From JACVRW01 sp035705985 (GTDB lineage: Bacteria > Actinomycetota > Thermoleophilia > Solirubrobacterales > Thermoleophilaceae), in assembly GCA_035705985.1 (NCBI GenBank), contig DASSVP010000142.1:1-23571 (forward strand): a stretch of 23,571 nt of DNA, given 5' to 3'. Positions 1 through 6,805 of the stretch are shown here, one piece after another. A program made the translations under genes and the position numbers. Positions within the stretch are counted from its first letter, which is position 1, and each line of letters starts with the position of its first letter. Under the pieces are notes generated by a model that was not told the origin of the DNA, searched no databases, and worked only from the letters and a program-made list of their open reading frames with translations.

Positions 1-13
1 TGGTCTTGAACAT
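1..13 (-). CDS. start of a leftward gene, truncated by the window edge
   Basis: An ATG lies on the minus strand at 13-11. It is preceded by a perfect AGGAGG ribosome binding site (minus strand, 27-22) with an 8-base spacer, the best Shine-Dalgarno site in the window. Only the first four codons (Met-Phe-Lys-Thr) are inside, so no product can be named. It lies 107 bases downstream of the cytochrome c stop on the same strand and could be read from that transcript or from its own promoter. The call rests only on the start codon and its binding site. Confidence 0.5.
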
Positions 14-78
14 CACTCTTTCCTCCTTGATCGAGTGACCAGTGGGTGCGAGCCCTCAACGGTCCTACCCGAGCGCCT

Positions 79-119
79 GTTACCTAAACGGGGGTTAGGT
101 CGACGGAATTTTGGGTAAC
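79..119. repeat. two overlapping inverted repeats between the cytochrome c gene and the next gene
   Basis: ACCTAA at 82-87 and TTAGGT at 95-100 form a perfect 6-base inverted repeat with a 7-base loop. GTTACC at 79-84 and GGTAAC at 114-119 form a second one that uses part of the same left arm, so the two stems exclude each other. The stretch is AT-richer than its surroundings and sits just after the cytochrome c stop. It could be an operator, an attenuator-like switch or a weak terminator for the leftward transcript. No U-run follows either stem. Confidence 0.4.
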
Positions 120-120
120 G

Positions 121-828
121 CTAGCCGCCGCCGGTCTGCAGCAGGTAGTCGACGATCGCCTGGATCTGCTCGTCCGTGAGGCGGCCCTCGTAGGAGGGCA
201 TCGCGTTGCCGAAGCCCTCGGCGAGGAAGGCGTCGGGCTGGGTGAGCGACTCCCGGATGTAGTCCTCAGCGGACGTGCCGGGCTCGCGGTTGCCGGCCGC
301 GTTCGCGAGGTCGTCGAGGTTGGGGCCGATGTTGCCGGTCGAGCCCGCCGGCCCGAACGTGTGGCAGCCGGCGCAGCCCGCCGCGGTGAAGATCTGCTCG
401 CCGGACTTCGCCTGGGCGAGCCCGGCGGTGGCGAGCGCGCCCTCGTCGTCGCCGCTGCGGGCGGCCGCGTAGCCCACGTACGCGGACACGTCGCGCGCGT
501 CGTCGCCCGTGACGCCGATCTCCTCGCCCGAGGGCATGATGCTCCCCTTTCGGGGGTGAAGGATCTGCTTGTTCACGATGCCCTGCACCGTGTCACGGTC
601 CATGCCGTCGGCGAGAGCCGTCTGGAAGGCCGCATCGAGGCTGGGGCCCTGCGTGCCCGCCGTGCCTGCGCGCGCCAGCTCGTGGCACGAGCCGCAGTTC
701 TCCACGAACATCGCCTTGCCGTTCGAGAGGTCGGGCTCGTCACGCCCGCAGGCGCCCAGCGGGAGGACGACAGCGGCCGCGCAGAGCGCGGCCAGGGCCC
801 CCTTGACCGTGTGGCGGGTGAGGCTCAC
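121..828 (-). CDS. dihaem cytochrome c lipoprotein
   Basis: This 235-residue protein is predicted to be an exported electron carrier anchored to the outer face of the membrane. Residues 1-27 form a lipoprotein signal ending in the lipobox Leu-Gly-Ala-Cys27. Two class I cytochrome c domains follow, with haem-binding CxxCH at Cys45-His49 and Cys152-His156. Likely axial methionines are Met98 (in SIMPSGEE) and Met210 (in NAMPSYEG). The C-terminal helix (EQIQAIVDYLL) is typical of small c-type cytochromes. The start is GTG at 828, overlapping the upstream glycosyltransferase stop by 4 bases (GTGA), so translation is probably coupled. The redox partner cannot be told from the sequence. The haem motifs make the class certain; the lipoprotein anchor is strongly supported. 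Confidence 0.93.
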   Translation of the reverse strand: MSLTRHTVKGALAALCAAAVVLPLGACGRDEPDLSNGKAMFVENCGSCHELARAGTAGTQGPSLDAAFQTALADGMDRDTVQGIVNKQILHPRKGSIMPSGEEIGVTGDDARDVSAYVGYAAARSGDDEGALATAGLAQAKSGEQIFTAAGCAGCHTFGPAGSTGNIGPNLDDLANAAGNREPGTSAEDYIRESLTQPDAFLAEGFGNAMPSYEGRLTDEQIQAIVDYLLQTGGG

Positions 829-2246
829 GGGGCGGGAACATTATCGGTCTCGGCGGCTGCCGCGATCACGCCCTGGGCCACGCTTTCCCACGAGTAGCGG
901 CGGGCCGTCTCGGCGGCCAGCGCGGCCCGGGCGGCCCCGCGCTCGGAGGCGTCGAGGGTCAGCCAGGCGACCAGCTTCTCGGCGATCTCCTCCACCGCGC
1001 CGGGCCCGACCTCGAAGGACATCAGCGGACGCAGATGCTCGGGCAGGGCGGGCCTGAGCGTGGCCGTGACCTCCGCCATCCCGGAGTGGTTCGCCGACAG
1101 CGGCAGCACGCCGCAGGCAGCCGCCTCGGCGGCCACCATGCCGAATGACTCGGGGAATGTGGACGGCATCACCTGCGCCTCGCACGCCGGCAGCAGCATC
1201 GGCAGGTCGTCGTGCTCCAGCCGGCCCGTGAAGTGGATCCGCTCGGCGGCTCCGGGGGCCGCCCGCAGCCAGGGCTCGTCCACGCGATCCAGGAACTCGC
1301 GGAGGAACCGGAGCTCTCCGGGAGGACCGCCCTCGAGCTCGCGCCCGCGCCTGGCGATCTCCCCCAGCGACTCCACGTCGGCGCTTCGCAGGGCGTCCAC
1401 GAAGCGCTCCAGCGCCTCCCTGTAGGTCCCGAACCCGACGACCACGAGCCGGGCGTCCGGGACGCGGTCCACCACCAGCGGCCAGGCGGCCAGCAGCAGG
1501 TCGACGCCCTTCGAGACGATCAGCTTTCCGACGTAGCTCACAAGCCGGTCTCGCGAGGGGTCGAGCATGCGGAGGGCCTCCGCCGCGCCGGCCTCGGCGC
1601 CCCAGCCTCCGGCCGGCCGGGTCGCGAGCTCGTCGAGCCGCGGCGCCCGCGGGCGGAACTCGTGCACGTCCACGCCCGGCGGGCCGAGACGGGTCCGCTC
1701 GGGCAGGGTCGGCTCCTCGGAGAGCGCCTCGAACAGCGAGCCGGCCGTGTGCTCGGAGCCCACCAGCACGCCGTTCGCCCCGCGGATGCCCTCGAGCGCG
1801 TAGGGCAGGAAGCGCTCCGGGTTCGGCTTCACGGTGTACTCCAGCGCGCTCCCGTGGATCTTCACGGCGTAGGGGGTTCCGCCCGCCAGGGCGCGGGCCA
1901 GGATCACGGGGCCCATCACGAGGTGGTTGGCGAGCGCGAGGTCGGGCGTGGGCACCGCCCTAACGGCCTCGATGTTCGCGTCGAGGTAGCGCCGGAGCTC
2001 GCCCTCGGTCAGCTCGGGGAACGGCTTGGCGTCGAAGCCCTCGTACTCGTCGGCCACGTACACGGGCAGCACCCTCCCGATGTCCGGGACATGCACCGTG
2101 ACGCCCTCGGGCGCCTCCCAGTTCCTGTCCTGGCACAGGAGATGCACCTCGTGCCCGAGCTCCGCGAGCGTGCGCGCGAGGTTCGCGTTGTAGATGTTGC
2201 TGCCGGTGCCCCGCAGCAGGTAGCCGTGAAAGATGAGGATCCTCAT
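825..2246 (-). CDS. GT4-family glycosyltransferase
   Basis: This 473-residue protein is a retaining glycosyltransferase of the GT-B fold, family 4, expected to move a sugar from a nucleotide-sugar donor at the cytoplasmic side. The N-terminal Rossmann half starts at once (MRILIFHGYLLRGTGSN) with the Gly-rich acceptor-side loop. The C-terminal half holds GVDVHEF (191-197), the donor-site strand GKLIVSKG (240-247) and the family EX7E motif with Glu366 and Glu374 in PESFGMVAAEAAACG. About 50 residues (roughly 285-335) are inserted between the donor-domain strand VVVGFGTY and the IHFTGRL strand, longer than usual. Acceptor and product are unknown; glycolipid, exopolysaccharide or glycogen-type roles all fit the family. 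The ATG at 2246 lacks a clear ribosome binding site. It overlaps the cytochrome c gene by 4 bases. Confidence 0.9.
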   Translation of the reverse strand: MRILIFHGYLLRGTGSNIYNANLARTLAELGHEVHLLCQDRNWEAPEGVTVHVPDIGRVLPVYVADEYEGFDAKPFPELTEGELRRYLDANIEAVRAVPTPDLALANHLVMGPVILARALAGGTPYAVKIHGSALEYTVKPNPERFLPYALEGIRGANGVLVGSEHTAGSLFEALSEEPTLPERTRLGPPGVDVHEFRPRAPRLDELATRPAGGWGAEAGAAEALRMLDPSRDRLVSYVGKLIVSKGVDLLLAAWPLVVDRVPDARLVVVGFGTYREALERFVDALRSADVESLGEIARRGRELEGGPPGELRFLREFLDRVDEPWLRAAPGAAERIHFTGRLEHDDLPMLLPACEAQVMPSTFPESFGMVAAEAAACGVLPLSANHSGMAEVTATLRPALPEHLRPLMSFEVGPGAVEEIAEKLVAWLTLDASERGAARAALAAETARRYSWESVAQGVIAAAAETDNVPAP

Positions 2247-2320
2247 GGTGTCGGCCGACGGACGGAGGCCGCCCTAATCAGGGGCGCGGCCAGGATGGCC
2301 GCGCCGTGGTGTCCTCAAGC

Positions 2321-2326
2321 TATTGT
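2321..2326 (+). promoter_or_regulatory. candidate -10 element for a leaderless transcript
   Basis: TATTGT at 2321-2326 resembles the TAnnnT element and ends 9 bases before the ATG at 2336. That start codon has no Shine-Dalgarno sequence, so the spacing suggests transcription starting at or next to the ATG. No convincing -35 is visible. Confidence 0.4.
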
Positions 2327-2335
2327 TCCCGCGCG

Positions 2336-2605
2336 ATGCCAGCCCGCCAGAAGTACCGACTGCGTGCCCGCTCCGACCGTGAGATCGTCCGCGAGGTCGA
2401 GCGGGGAATGACCTATGTGGACCCCGAGAGCGGCGAGGAGTTCCAGGTGGTCGGCGCTCCGCTGCCACTCGCCCCGTCCCCGAGCGACCTCCCCTATGCC
2501 GTCGAGAACCTGCGCCTCTGCGGATGCTCCCTCCAGCAGCTCGTCCAGAACGACCTGAACGACTGTCCCCACTGCGGCCGCCGGCTCCCGGCCGTCGAGC
2601 GCTGA
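2336..2605 (+). CDS. small four-cysteine (zinc-ribbon-like) protein
   Basis: This is an 89-residue soluble protein of unknown function. The C-terminal third has Cys62-x-Cys64 and Cys77-Pro-His-Cys80-Gly, a pattern that would fit one zinc-ribbon-type metal site. The CPHCG knuckle is typical of rubredoxin-like or zinc-ribbon folds. The N-terminal half is basic and then acidic (PESGEEFQVVG). I chose the ATG at 2336 over an in-frame ATG at 2306. The extra 10 residues are not protein-like, and a candidate -10 sits 9 bases upstream of 2336. It is divergent from the glycosyltransferase gene, and its stop overlaps the presumed start of the lipoprotein downstream. It looks like a real gene; the metal site is inferred from cysteine spacing only. 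Confidence 0.65.
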   Translation: MPARQKYRLRARSDREIVREVERGMTYVDPESGEEFQVVGAPLPLAPSPSDLPYAVENLRLCGCSLQQLVQNDLNDCPHCGRRLPAVER

Positions 2606-2940
2606 GCTCGCGCGTCCGGCTGCTGCTGCTGCCGCTGCTGGCCGCGGCGGCGATCGCGGGCTGCGGCGGCGACGACGAGCCGGCCGGCGAGACCACCCGC
2701 GAGCTGCCGGACCTCTCCATCACGACCGAGACCACGCCCACGGTCACGACGCCGGTGGAGCCGTCCGCGACCGAGACCACCGTCGACCCGGCAACCGAGA
2801 CGCTGCCCGAGGAGGGTCCGCCGCCGGAGCCCGAGCAGCCGCCTGCGGACTCCCCCGAGAGCGACACGCCGCCGCCGGAGGACTCGCCGGCCGAGCGCTT
2901 CGAGGAGTACTGCAACGAGAACCCGGGCGCCTGCGGCTGA
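2602..2940 (+). CDS. low-complexity lipoprotein, Pro/Glu/Thr-rich
   Basis: This is a short secreted lipoprotein of unknown role. Read from the CTG at 2602, residues 1-21 form an ideal lipoprotein signal: SSRVR, then a Leu/Ala-rich core, ending Ile-Ala-Gly-Cys21. The mature part is about 90 residues of Thr, Pro, Glu and Asp, probably disordered, with a C-terminal pair of cysteines (EYCNENPGACG). The start is uncertain. The only conventional start is ATG at 2524, which adds a Pro/Arg-rich stretch in front of the signal and overlaps the previous gene by 82 bases. CTG at 2602 overlaps the previous stop as CTGA, like the GTGA and ATGA junctions elsewhere here. It ends 2 bases before the convergent membrane protein gene. 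Confidence 0.6.
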   Translation: MSSRVRLLLLPLLAAAAIAGCGGDDEPAGETTRELPDLSITTETTPTVTTPVEPSATETTVDPATETLPEEGPPPEPEQPPADSPESDTPPPEDSPAERFEEYCNENPGACG

Positions 2941-2942
2941 GA

Positions 2943-3290
2943 TCAGCCGAGGCGGCGGTGGGTCGGAACCGGTGAGCTCGGGCGCCTGACGCGCGCGGGC
3001 GCGGGCACGCGCGGCTCGTGGTCGCGGCGGCGGTCCACGCCGGGCCGGCGCGAGTGGTCGCGCACCCGGCCTCGTCCGAGGCCCCACCTGCCGAGCGGCA
3101 GCTTGATCCCGCCTCCCCCGGGGCCCCTCGGGCCGTCGCGCGGGCTCGGGCCCTCGCCGCCGCCCCCGTCGTCGCCGCGCGAGTCGTCGTCGTCGTCGCG
3201 GAGCCGGAAGAACCAGATCAGCCACACGATGAGCAAGCCCACGTCGAAGACGCGGAAACCGACCATGAAGATCCACCCCTCGGTGGTCAC
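2943..3290 (-). CDS. small single-helix membrane protein with Gly/Arg-rich tail
   Basis: This 115-residue protein is not recognised as any named family. Residues 6-29 (WIFMVGF ... IWFF) form one aromatic-rich membrane helix close to the N terminus. It is followed directly by Arg-Leu-Arg and a run of five Asp (32-36), then a Gly/Pro/Arg-rich tail that is probably disordered and cytoplasmic. The GTG at 3290 has no ribosome binding site but has a TTCAAC-N17-TAGCAT promoter ending 7 bases upstream, which suggests a leaderless message. It converges on the lipoprotein gene with only 2 bases between stops. The helix and promoter support a real gene; the function is unknown. Confidence 0.6.
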   Translation of the reverse strand: MTTEGWIFMVGFRVFDVGLLIVWLIWFFRLRDDDDDSRGDDGGGGEGPSPRDGPRGPGGGGIKLPLGRWGLGRGRVRDHSRRPGVDRRRDHEPRVPAPARVRRPSSPVPTHRRLG

Positions 3291-3297
3291 TGAGGCG

Positions 3298-3326
3298 ATG
3301 CTAGCGCGATGGACGCGCCGGTTGAA
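3298..3326 (-). promoter_or_regulatory. candidate promoter giving a leaderless message
   Basis: On the minus strand TTCAAC (3326-3321), a 17-base spacer and TAGCAT (3303-3298) match a housekeeping-type promoter. The -10 ends 7 bases before the GTG at 3290, so transcription would start on the start codon itself. Confidence 0.5.
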
Positions 3327-3340
3327 GGGTGCGGCGGCGC

Positions 3341-4045
3341 CTAGCCGGCTTCTTCGTTCGTGACCCGGTTGCCGGGCACGTACGTGACCGAGTAGAGGAG
3401 CCGTGCGCCGTTATAGGTGCAGCCGAACTTGTTCACCTCGCGCAGGTCCTCCATCGCGAACTGCTCGAGGCTCCGCGGCGGCTCGCAACTGCCCCGCGCC
3501 CGTGAGGAACGCCACCAGTTGGTGTCCGCGAGGTTGGTGGCGAGCAGCGGGGCCCAGGTGGGCACCGTGATCGCGATCCAGTTGCCCTCCTTGACGGGAA
3601 TCGCCTCGTCGAAGACGAACGTCGGCTTCGAGCCGAAGTACGGATCGAGCCGGAAACGGTCGGACTGCCTGATCAGCCGGTGATCGAGGCGGGTCCTGCG
3701 CGTCCTACCGCGCCGGAGCACCGATATGCGGGCCACAGAGGGGGTGCCGAAGCGGCTGTTGAAGAACTCGCTCTCCTCGGCCGTCGGATCCGCGAGCTGC
3801 ACGGTGAAGGCCACCAGGTGGCCGTCCCGGCGGATGTAGTACGGGTTCTTCGGCCCGCCCGAGGCGCGCCCCTGGTAGCCGGTCATCCGGACCGCGGCCA
3901 CGCACGGGTTCTCGGTGGTGCCCGGGCAGTTCAGCGAGGCGGCGTCAGCCGTGCCGCCGAGTTCGACCATGCGGGCCGAGGCGGTGGACGGCAGGGCGAG
4001 CGCGAGCGCCAGCAGGGATGTCAGGGGGAGGATTCGCTTCGTCAT
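3341..4045 (-). CDS. secreted protein of unknown function
   Basis: This 234-residue protein has a clear Sec signal peptide: basic MTKR, a Leu/Ala core, and likely cleavage after Ala-Ser-Ala (about residue 24). The mature protein is rich in alternating hydrophobic and polar strands (for example LVAFTVQL, PTFVFDEAIP, NWIAITVP, LLYSVTYVPG), suggesting a beta-sandwich. Four cysteines (40, 48, 187, 209) could form two disulfides outside the cell. There is no catalytic motif that I recognise. The ATG at 4045 lies 43 bases after the infA stop on the same strand, without a clear ribosome binding site, so it may be a distal member of the csp-infA transcript or have its own promoter. Export is well supported; the role is not. 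Confidence 0.8.
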   Translation of the reverse strand: MTKRILPLTSLLALALALPSTASARMVELGGTADAASLNCPGTTENPCVAAVRMTGYQGRASGGPKNPYYIRRDGHLVAFTVQLADPTAEESEFFNSRFGTPSVARISVLRRGRTRRTRLDHRLIRQSDRFRLDPYFGSKPTFVFDEAIPVKEGNWIAITVPTWAPLLATNLADTNWWRSSRARGSCEPPRSLEQFAMEDLREVNKFGCTYNGARLLYSVTYVPGNRVTNEEAG

Positions 4046-4088
4046 GACCGCGAAAAGAACACGCGTCCGGCGCCGATGTTGCGGACCT

Positions 4089-4307
4089 CTACTTGTAGCG
4101 ATACGTGATCCGTCCCCTGTCGAGGTCGTATGGCGATAGCTCGATCTTGACCCTGTCGCCGGGCAGAATGCGGATGTAGTGCCGCCGCATCTTGCCCGAG
4201 ATGTGGCCGAGGACCTCGTGCCCGTTGTCGAGCTGGACCTTGAACATGGTGTTCGGGAGGGCCTCGACGATCTCGCCCTCCATCTCGATCTTCTCTTCCT
4301 TGGGCAC
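4089..4307 (-). CDS. infA: translation initiation factor IF-1
   Basis: IF-1 binds the A site of the 30S subunit during initiation and cooperates with IF-2 and IF-3. The 72-residue length is canonical, and the OB-fold sequence is textbook: EGEIVEALPNTMFKVQL, GHISGKMRRHYIRILPGD, and the closing DLDRGRITYRYK. The start is GTG at 4307 with only a weak upstream AGGG. The gene begins 15 bases after the cold-shock gene stop, so the two are probably co-transcribed. In many bacteria infA sits with rpmJ, rpsM and rpsK; here it is away from that cluster. Confidence 0.97.
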   Translation of the reverse strand: MPKEEKIEMEGEIVEALPNTMFKVQLDNGHEVLGHISGKMRRHYIRILPGDRVKIELSPYDLDRGRITYRYK

Positions 4308-4322
4308 GGCTGGTCGAGCGCC

Positions 4323-4526
4323 CTAGATCGGGCGGACGTTCACCGCCTTCGGACCCTTGTCGCCGGTCTCCTCCTCGTACTCGACCTTCGAGTTCTCGGT
4401 GAGCGACTTGAAGCCGCCGCCGTCGATGCCGGTGTAATGGACGAAGAGGTCGCGGTCGCCCTCATCGGGTGTGATGAAGCCGTAGCCCTTCTCGTCGTTG
4501 AACCATTTGACGGTCCCGGTAGGCAC
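4323..4526 (-). CDS. cold-shock domain protein (CspA family)
   Basis: This is a 67-residue single cold-shock domain that binds single-stranded RNA and DNA and acts as an RNA chaperone. RNP1 (KGYGFITP) and RNP2 (LFVHYTGI) are both present, after the family opening GTVKWFNDE. I place the start at GTG 4526. The encoded protein then begins like other Csp proteins (PTGTVKWF), and AGGAAGGGG lies 8 bases upstream (minus strand, 4543-4535). A longer reading from ATG 4601 would add 25 residues with no family counterpart. It is followed after 15 bases by infA, which suggests joint control of mRNA structure and translation initiation. Confidence 0.95.
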   Translation of the reverse strand: MPTGTVKWFNDEKGYGFITPDEGDRDLFVHYTGIDGGGFKSLTENSKVEYEEETGDKGPKAVNVRPI

Positions 4527-4663
4527 GTGGATTGCCCCTTCCTGCGTGTGCCCGGCCGGTCCTTCGTGTGCGAATCCGAACCTCGGCACCTGCATTTTCA
4601 ACTACGCCGGTCACAGCCGGCCCTGACGCCACCACGCTACCAGGGGCAGGCGGCGGAAGGGAA

Positions 4664-5434
4664 TCACCGGCCCTCGAAGCGGGCCTTGCCCGGACCCTCC
4701 TCCAGGAAGCTCACGACGGCCGCCTGGAGGTCCTCGGTCTCGAACAGCGGGGCGCCGATCCCGGCCGTACGCTCGTCCGCGGCGCGCACGCCGTCCTCGA
4801 GGAACGCCCTCACCACCCGCTTGGTCGCGTGGTGGGCGCGTGTGGGCCCCGCCGCCAGGCGCTCCGCGAAGCGGAGCGACTTCTCGGCAAGCTCCGCGTC
4901 AGGGAGGACGCGGTTGATCACGTTCCAGCGCTCGAGCCTCTCGGCGTCGTAGAGCGCGCCCGTCATCACGAGCTCCCGGGCGCGTGCGGGTCCGGCGCGC
5001 TCGGCGATGCGCTGCGTGCCGCCCATCAGCGGCGTCAGGCCGATCACGGCCTCCACGAGGCCGAACCGGGCCGACTCGGACGCCCAGATCATGTCGCAGG
5101 CAAGCACCAGCTCCAGTCCGGCCGTGAGGCACAGGCCGTGCACGGAGGCGAGCGTGGGCATCGACAGCCCCTCGATGCGGTGCGTCAGGGACAGGAGGTC
5201 GGTCGTGAGCCGCGCCGCCTGCTCCTGGGAGAGCCCCTTGAAGACGTTCACGTCCACGCCGCCGGTGAAGTACCGCCCCTCGGCGCGCACGAGCAGGGCG
5301 CGGCAGGCCTCTGCCTCGTCCAGCCCGGACAGGATGTCGCGCACCATCTGCGCGTCGAACAGGTTCAGCGGCTGGTGGTCGATCACGAGCACGCCGAGGT
5401 CGCCGTGACGCTCGAGGCGCGCCCGCTCACCCAC
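4664..5434 (-). CDS. enoyl-CoA hydratase/isomerase (crotonase) family protein
   Basis: This 256-residue protein has the normal length for the crotonase family, which acts on acyl-CoA thioesters through an oxyanion hole. The first oxyanion segment is YFTGGVDVNVF (55-65) and the second is around HGLCLTAGLELVLACD (99-114). Both glutamates used by enoyl-CoA hydratase appear conserved: Glu108 in GLELVLA and Glu128 in FGLVEAVIG, followed by GGTQR. Hydratase activity is therefore plausible, but this family also includes isomerases and hydrolases, and no other fatty-acid oxidation gene is nearby. The start overlaps the HIT gene by 8 bases, making it the last gene of the alr-cca-corA-HIT transcript. 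The substrate is unknown. Confidence 0.9.
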   Translation of the reverse strand: MGERARLERHGDLGVLVIDHQPLNLFDAQMVRDILSGLDEAEACRALLVRAEGRYFTGGVDVNVFKGLSQEQAARLTTDLLSLTHRIEGLSMPTLASVHGLCLTAGLELVLACDMIWASESARFGLVEAVIGLTPLMGGTQRIAERAGPARARELVMTGALYDAERLERWNVINRVLPDAELAEKSLRFAERLAAGPTRAHHATKRVVRAFLEDGVRAADERTAGIGAPLFETEDLQAAVVSFLEEGPGKARFEGR

Positions 5435-5843
5435 CGCGCAGCTCCGCGGCCACCTCCGCGAGCTCGCCCTCCTCGGGCTGGCGCGGCTGCCCGGGCAGCC
5501 GGAGCGGGTCGTCGTCGTAGCGCGGAATCACGTGGATATGCAGGTGAAAGACCGTCTGCCACGCGGCCGGCTCGCACGCGTTCAGCAGGTTGAGGCCGTC
5601 GCAGCCGAGCCGGTCGCGCATCGTCAGCGCGAGCCGCTTCGCGGCGGCGGTGGCGTGCGCGAGGTCCTCTTCAGGCGCCTCGTAGAGGTTGCGCGAGTGG
5701 TTCCGCGGGATTACGAGCGCGTGGCCGCGCGTCCACGGGTTGATGTCCATGAAGGCGAGCGTGTGCTCGTCCTCCTGGACGATCTCGGCCGGCAGCTCGC
5801 CCGCCGCGATCTTGCAGAAGATGCAGTCGTCTTCTTCGGGCAT
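5427..5843 (-). CDS. HIT-family nucleotide hydrolase
   Basis: This 138-residue histidine-triad protein is expected to hydrolyse purine nucleoside phosphoramidates or dinucleoside polyphosphates in the cytoplasm. The signature HLHIHVIPR gives His100, His102 and His104, with His102 the likely nucleophile. The N-terminal CIFCKI (Cys7, Cys10) is the usual zinc half-site. GHALVIPRNH is the conserved substrate-pocket strand. The C terminus (GQPRQPEEGELAEVAAELRGG) is typical of the Hint-like branch. It starts at ATG 5843, 11 bases after the corA stop, and overlaps the crotonase-family gene. The family is certain; the physiological substrate is not. Confidence 0.93.
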   Translation of the reverse strand: MPEEDDCIFCKIAAGELPAEIVQEDEHTLAFMDINPWTRGHALVIPRNHSRNLYEAPEEDLAHATAAAKRLALTMRDRLGCDGLNLLNACEPAAWQTVFHLHIHVIPRYDDDPLRLPGQPRQPEEGELAEVAAELRGG

Positions 5844-5854
5844 GGCGGGGCAGC

Positions 5855-6805
5855 CTACAGCCAGCCCGCCCGCTTGAAGCGCGCGTACAGGAACGCGCAG
5901 ATCGAGACCATCACGAGCAGCGCCGCGGGGTAGCCGAGCTCCCAGCGGAGCTCCGGCATGTGGTCGAAGTTCATCCCGTAGATGCCGGCGATGGCCGTGG
6001 GGACCGCGATGATCGCCACCCAGGCAGAGATCCGCCGCATGTCCTCGTTCTGGCGCACGCCGACCTGCGCGAGGTTGGCCTGGAGCGAGCCGGCGAGGAG
6101 GTCGCGCTGGCCGTCGAGCTGGTCACGCGCGCGGGCGAGGTGGTCGCGGATGTCGCCGAAGTAGTCGCGCGTGCCCGGATGGATGCTCTTGTAGCGCCCG
6201 CCCGCCAGCTCCTCGACGGGGTCGATCAGGGGCGTGACCGCGCGCCTGAACTCGAGCACCTCGCGCTGGAGCCGGTAGATGCGCTCGGCGAGGTTCAAGC
6301 GCCGCTCCGAGAAGAGCTGCTCCTCCACCTCGTCGATGTCGTTCTCGAGGCCCTCGATGGCCGGCATGTAGTCGTCCACGACCTGGTCGAGGATCGCGTG
6401 GAGCGCTGCGCTCGGGCCGGAGCGCATCCGCTCAGGGTCGCCCTCGAGAGCCTGGCGGGCCACCTTGAGCGAGCTGCCCTCTCCATGGCGGACGGTGATC
6501 AAGTAGTCCGGCCCGGCGAAGATCAGCAGCTCGCCGATCTCGACGACCTCCTGCGGGTCCACGTAGCGGGCCGTCTTCACGACGAGGAAGAGCATGTCGT
6601 CGTACACGTCGAGCTTCGGCCGCTCGTGGGCCTCGATCGCGTCCTCCACCGCGAGCGGCGGGAGGTCGAACTCGCGCGCGAGCCCGTCGAACTCCTTGGC
6701 CGTCGGCTCGTGGACGCCGATCCAGACGAAGGCGCCGTCCCCGGGCGGCGCGGAGCCGTCGTCCTGGCGTACCCCGTCCCTGTAGATGGCGCGGTCGACG
6801 ATCAC
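5855..6805 (-). CDS. corA: CorA-type magnesium/divalent cation channel
   Basis: This is a 316-residue membrane channel for Mg2+ (or Co2+, Ni2+ or Zn2+ in some relatives), acting as a pentamer. The long soluble N-terminal funnel contains helices rich in Glu and Arg (about 140-240). The two C-terminal membrane helices flank the signature YGMNF (Tyr276, Gly277-Met278-Asn279), and the basic tail FKRAGWL is typical. I place the start at GTG 6805, because the protein then opens like other CorA proteins (IVDRAIYRDG) and the start overlaps the cca stop as GTGA. The longer in-frame opening up to 7258 is antisense-like filler from inside cca. Export versus import and ion choice cannot be settled from sequence. 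Confidence 0.93.
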   Translation of the reverse strand: MIVDRAIYRDGVRQDDGSAPPGDGAFVWIGVHEPTAKEFDGLAREFDLPPLAVEDAIEAHERPKLDVYDDMLFLVVKTARYVDPQEVVEIGELLIFAGPDYLITVRHGEGSSLKVARQALEGDPERMRSGPSAALHAILDQVVDDYMPAIEGLENDIDEVEEQLFSERRLNLAERIYRLQREVLEFRRAVTPLIDPVEELAGGRYKSIHPGTRDYFGDIRDHLARARDQLDGQRDLLAGSLQANLAQVGVRQNEDMRRISAWVAIIAVPTAIAGIYGMNFDHMPELRWELGYPAALLVMVSICAFLYARFKRAGWL

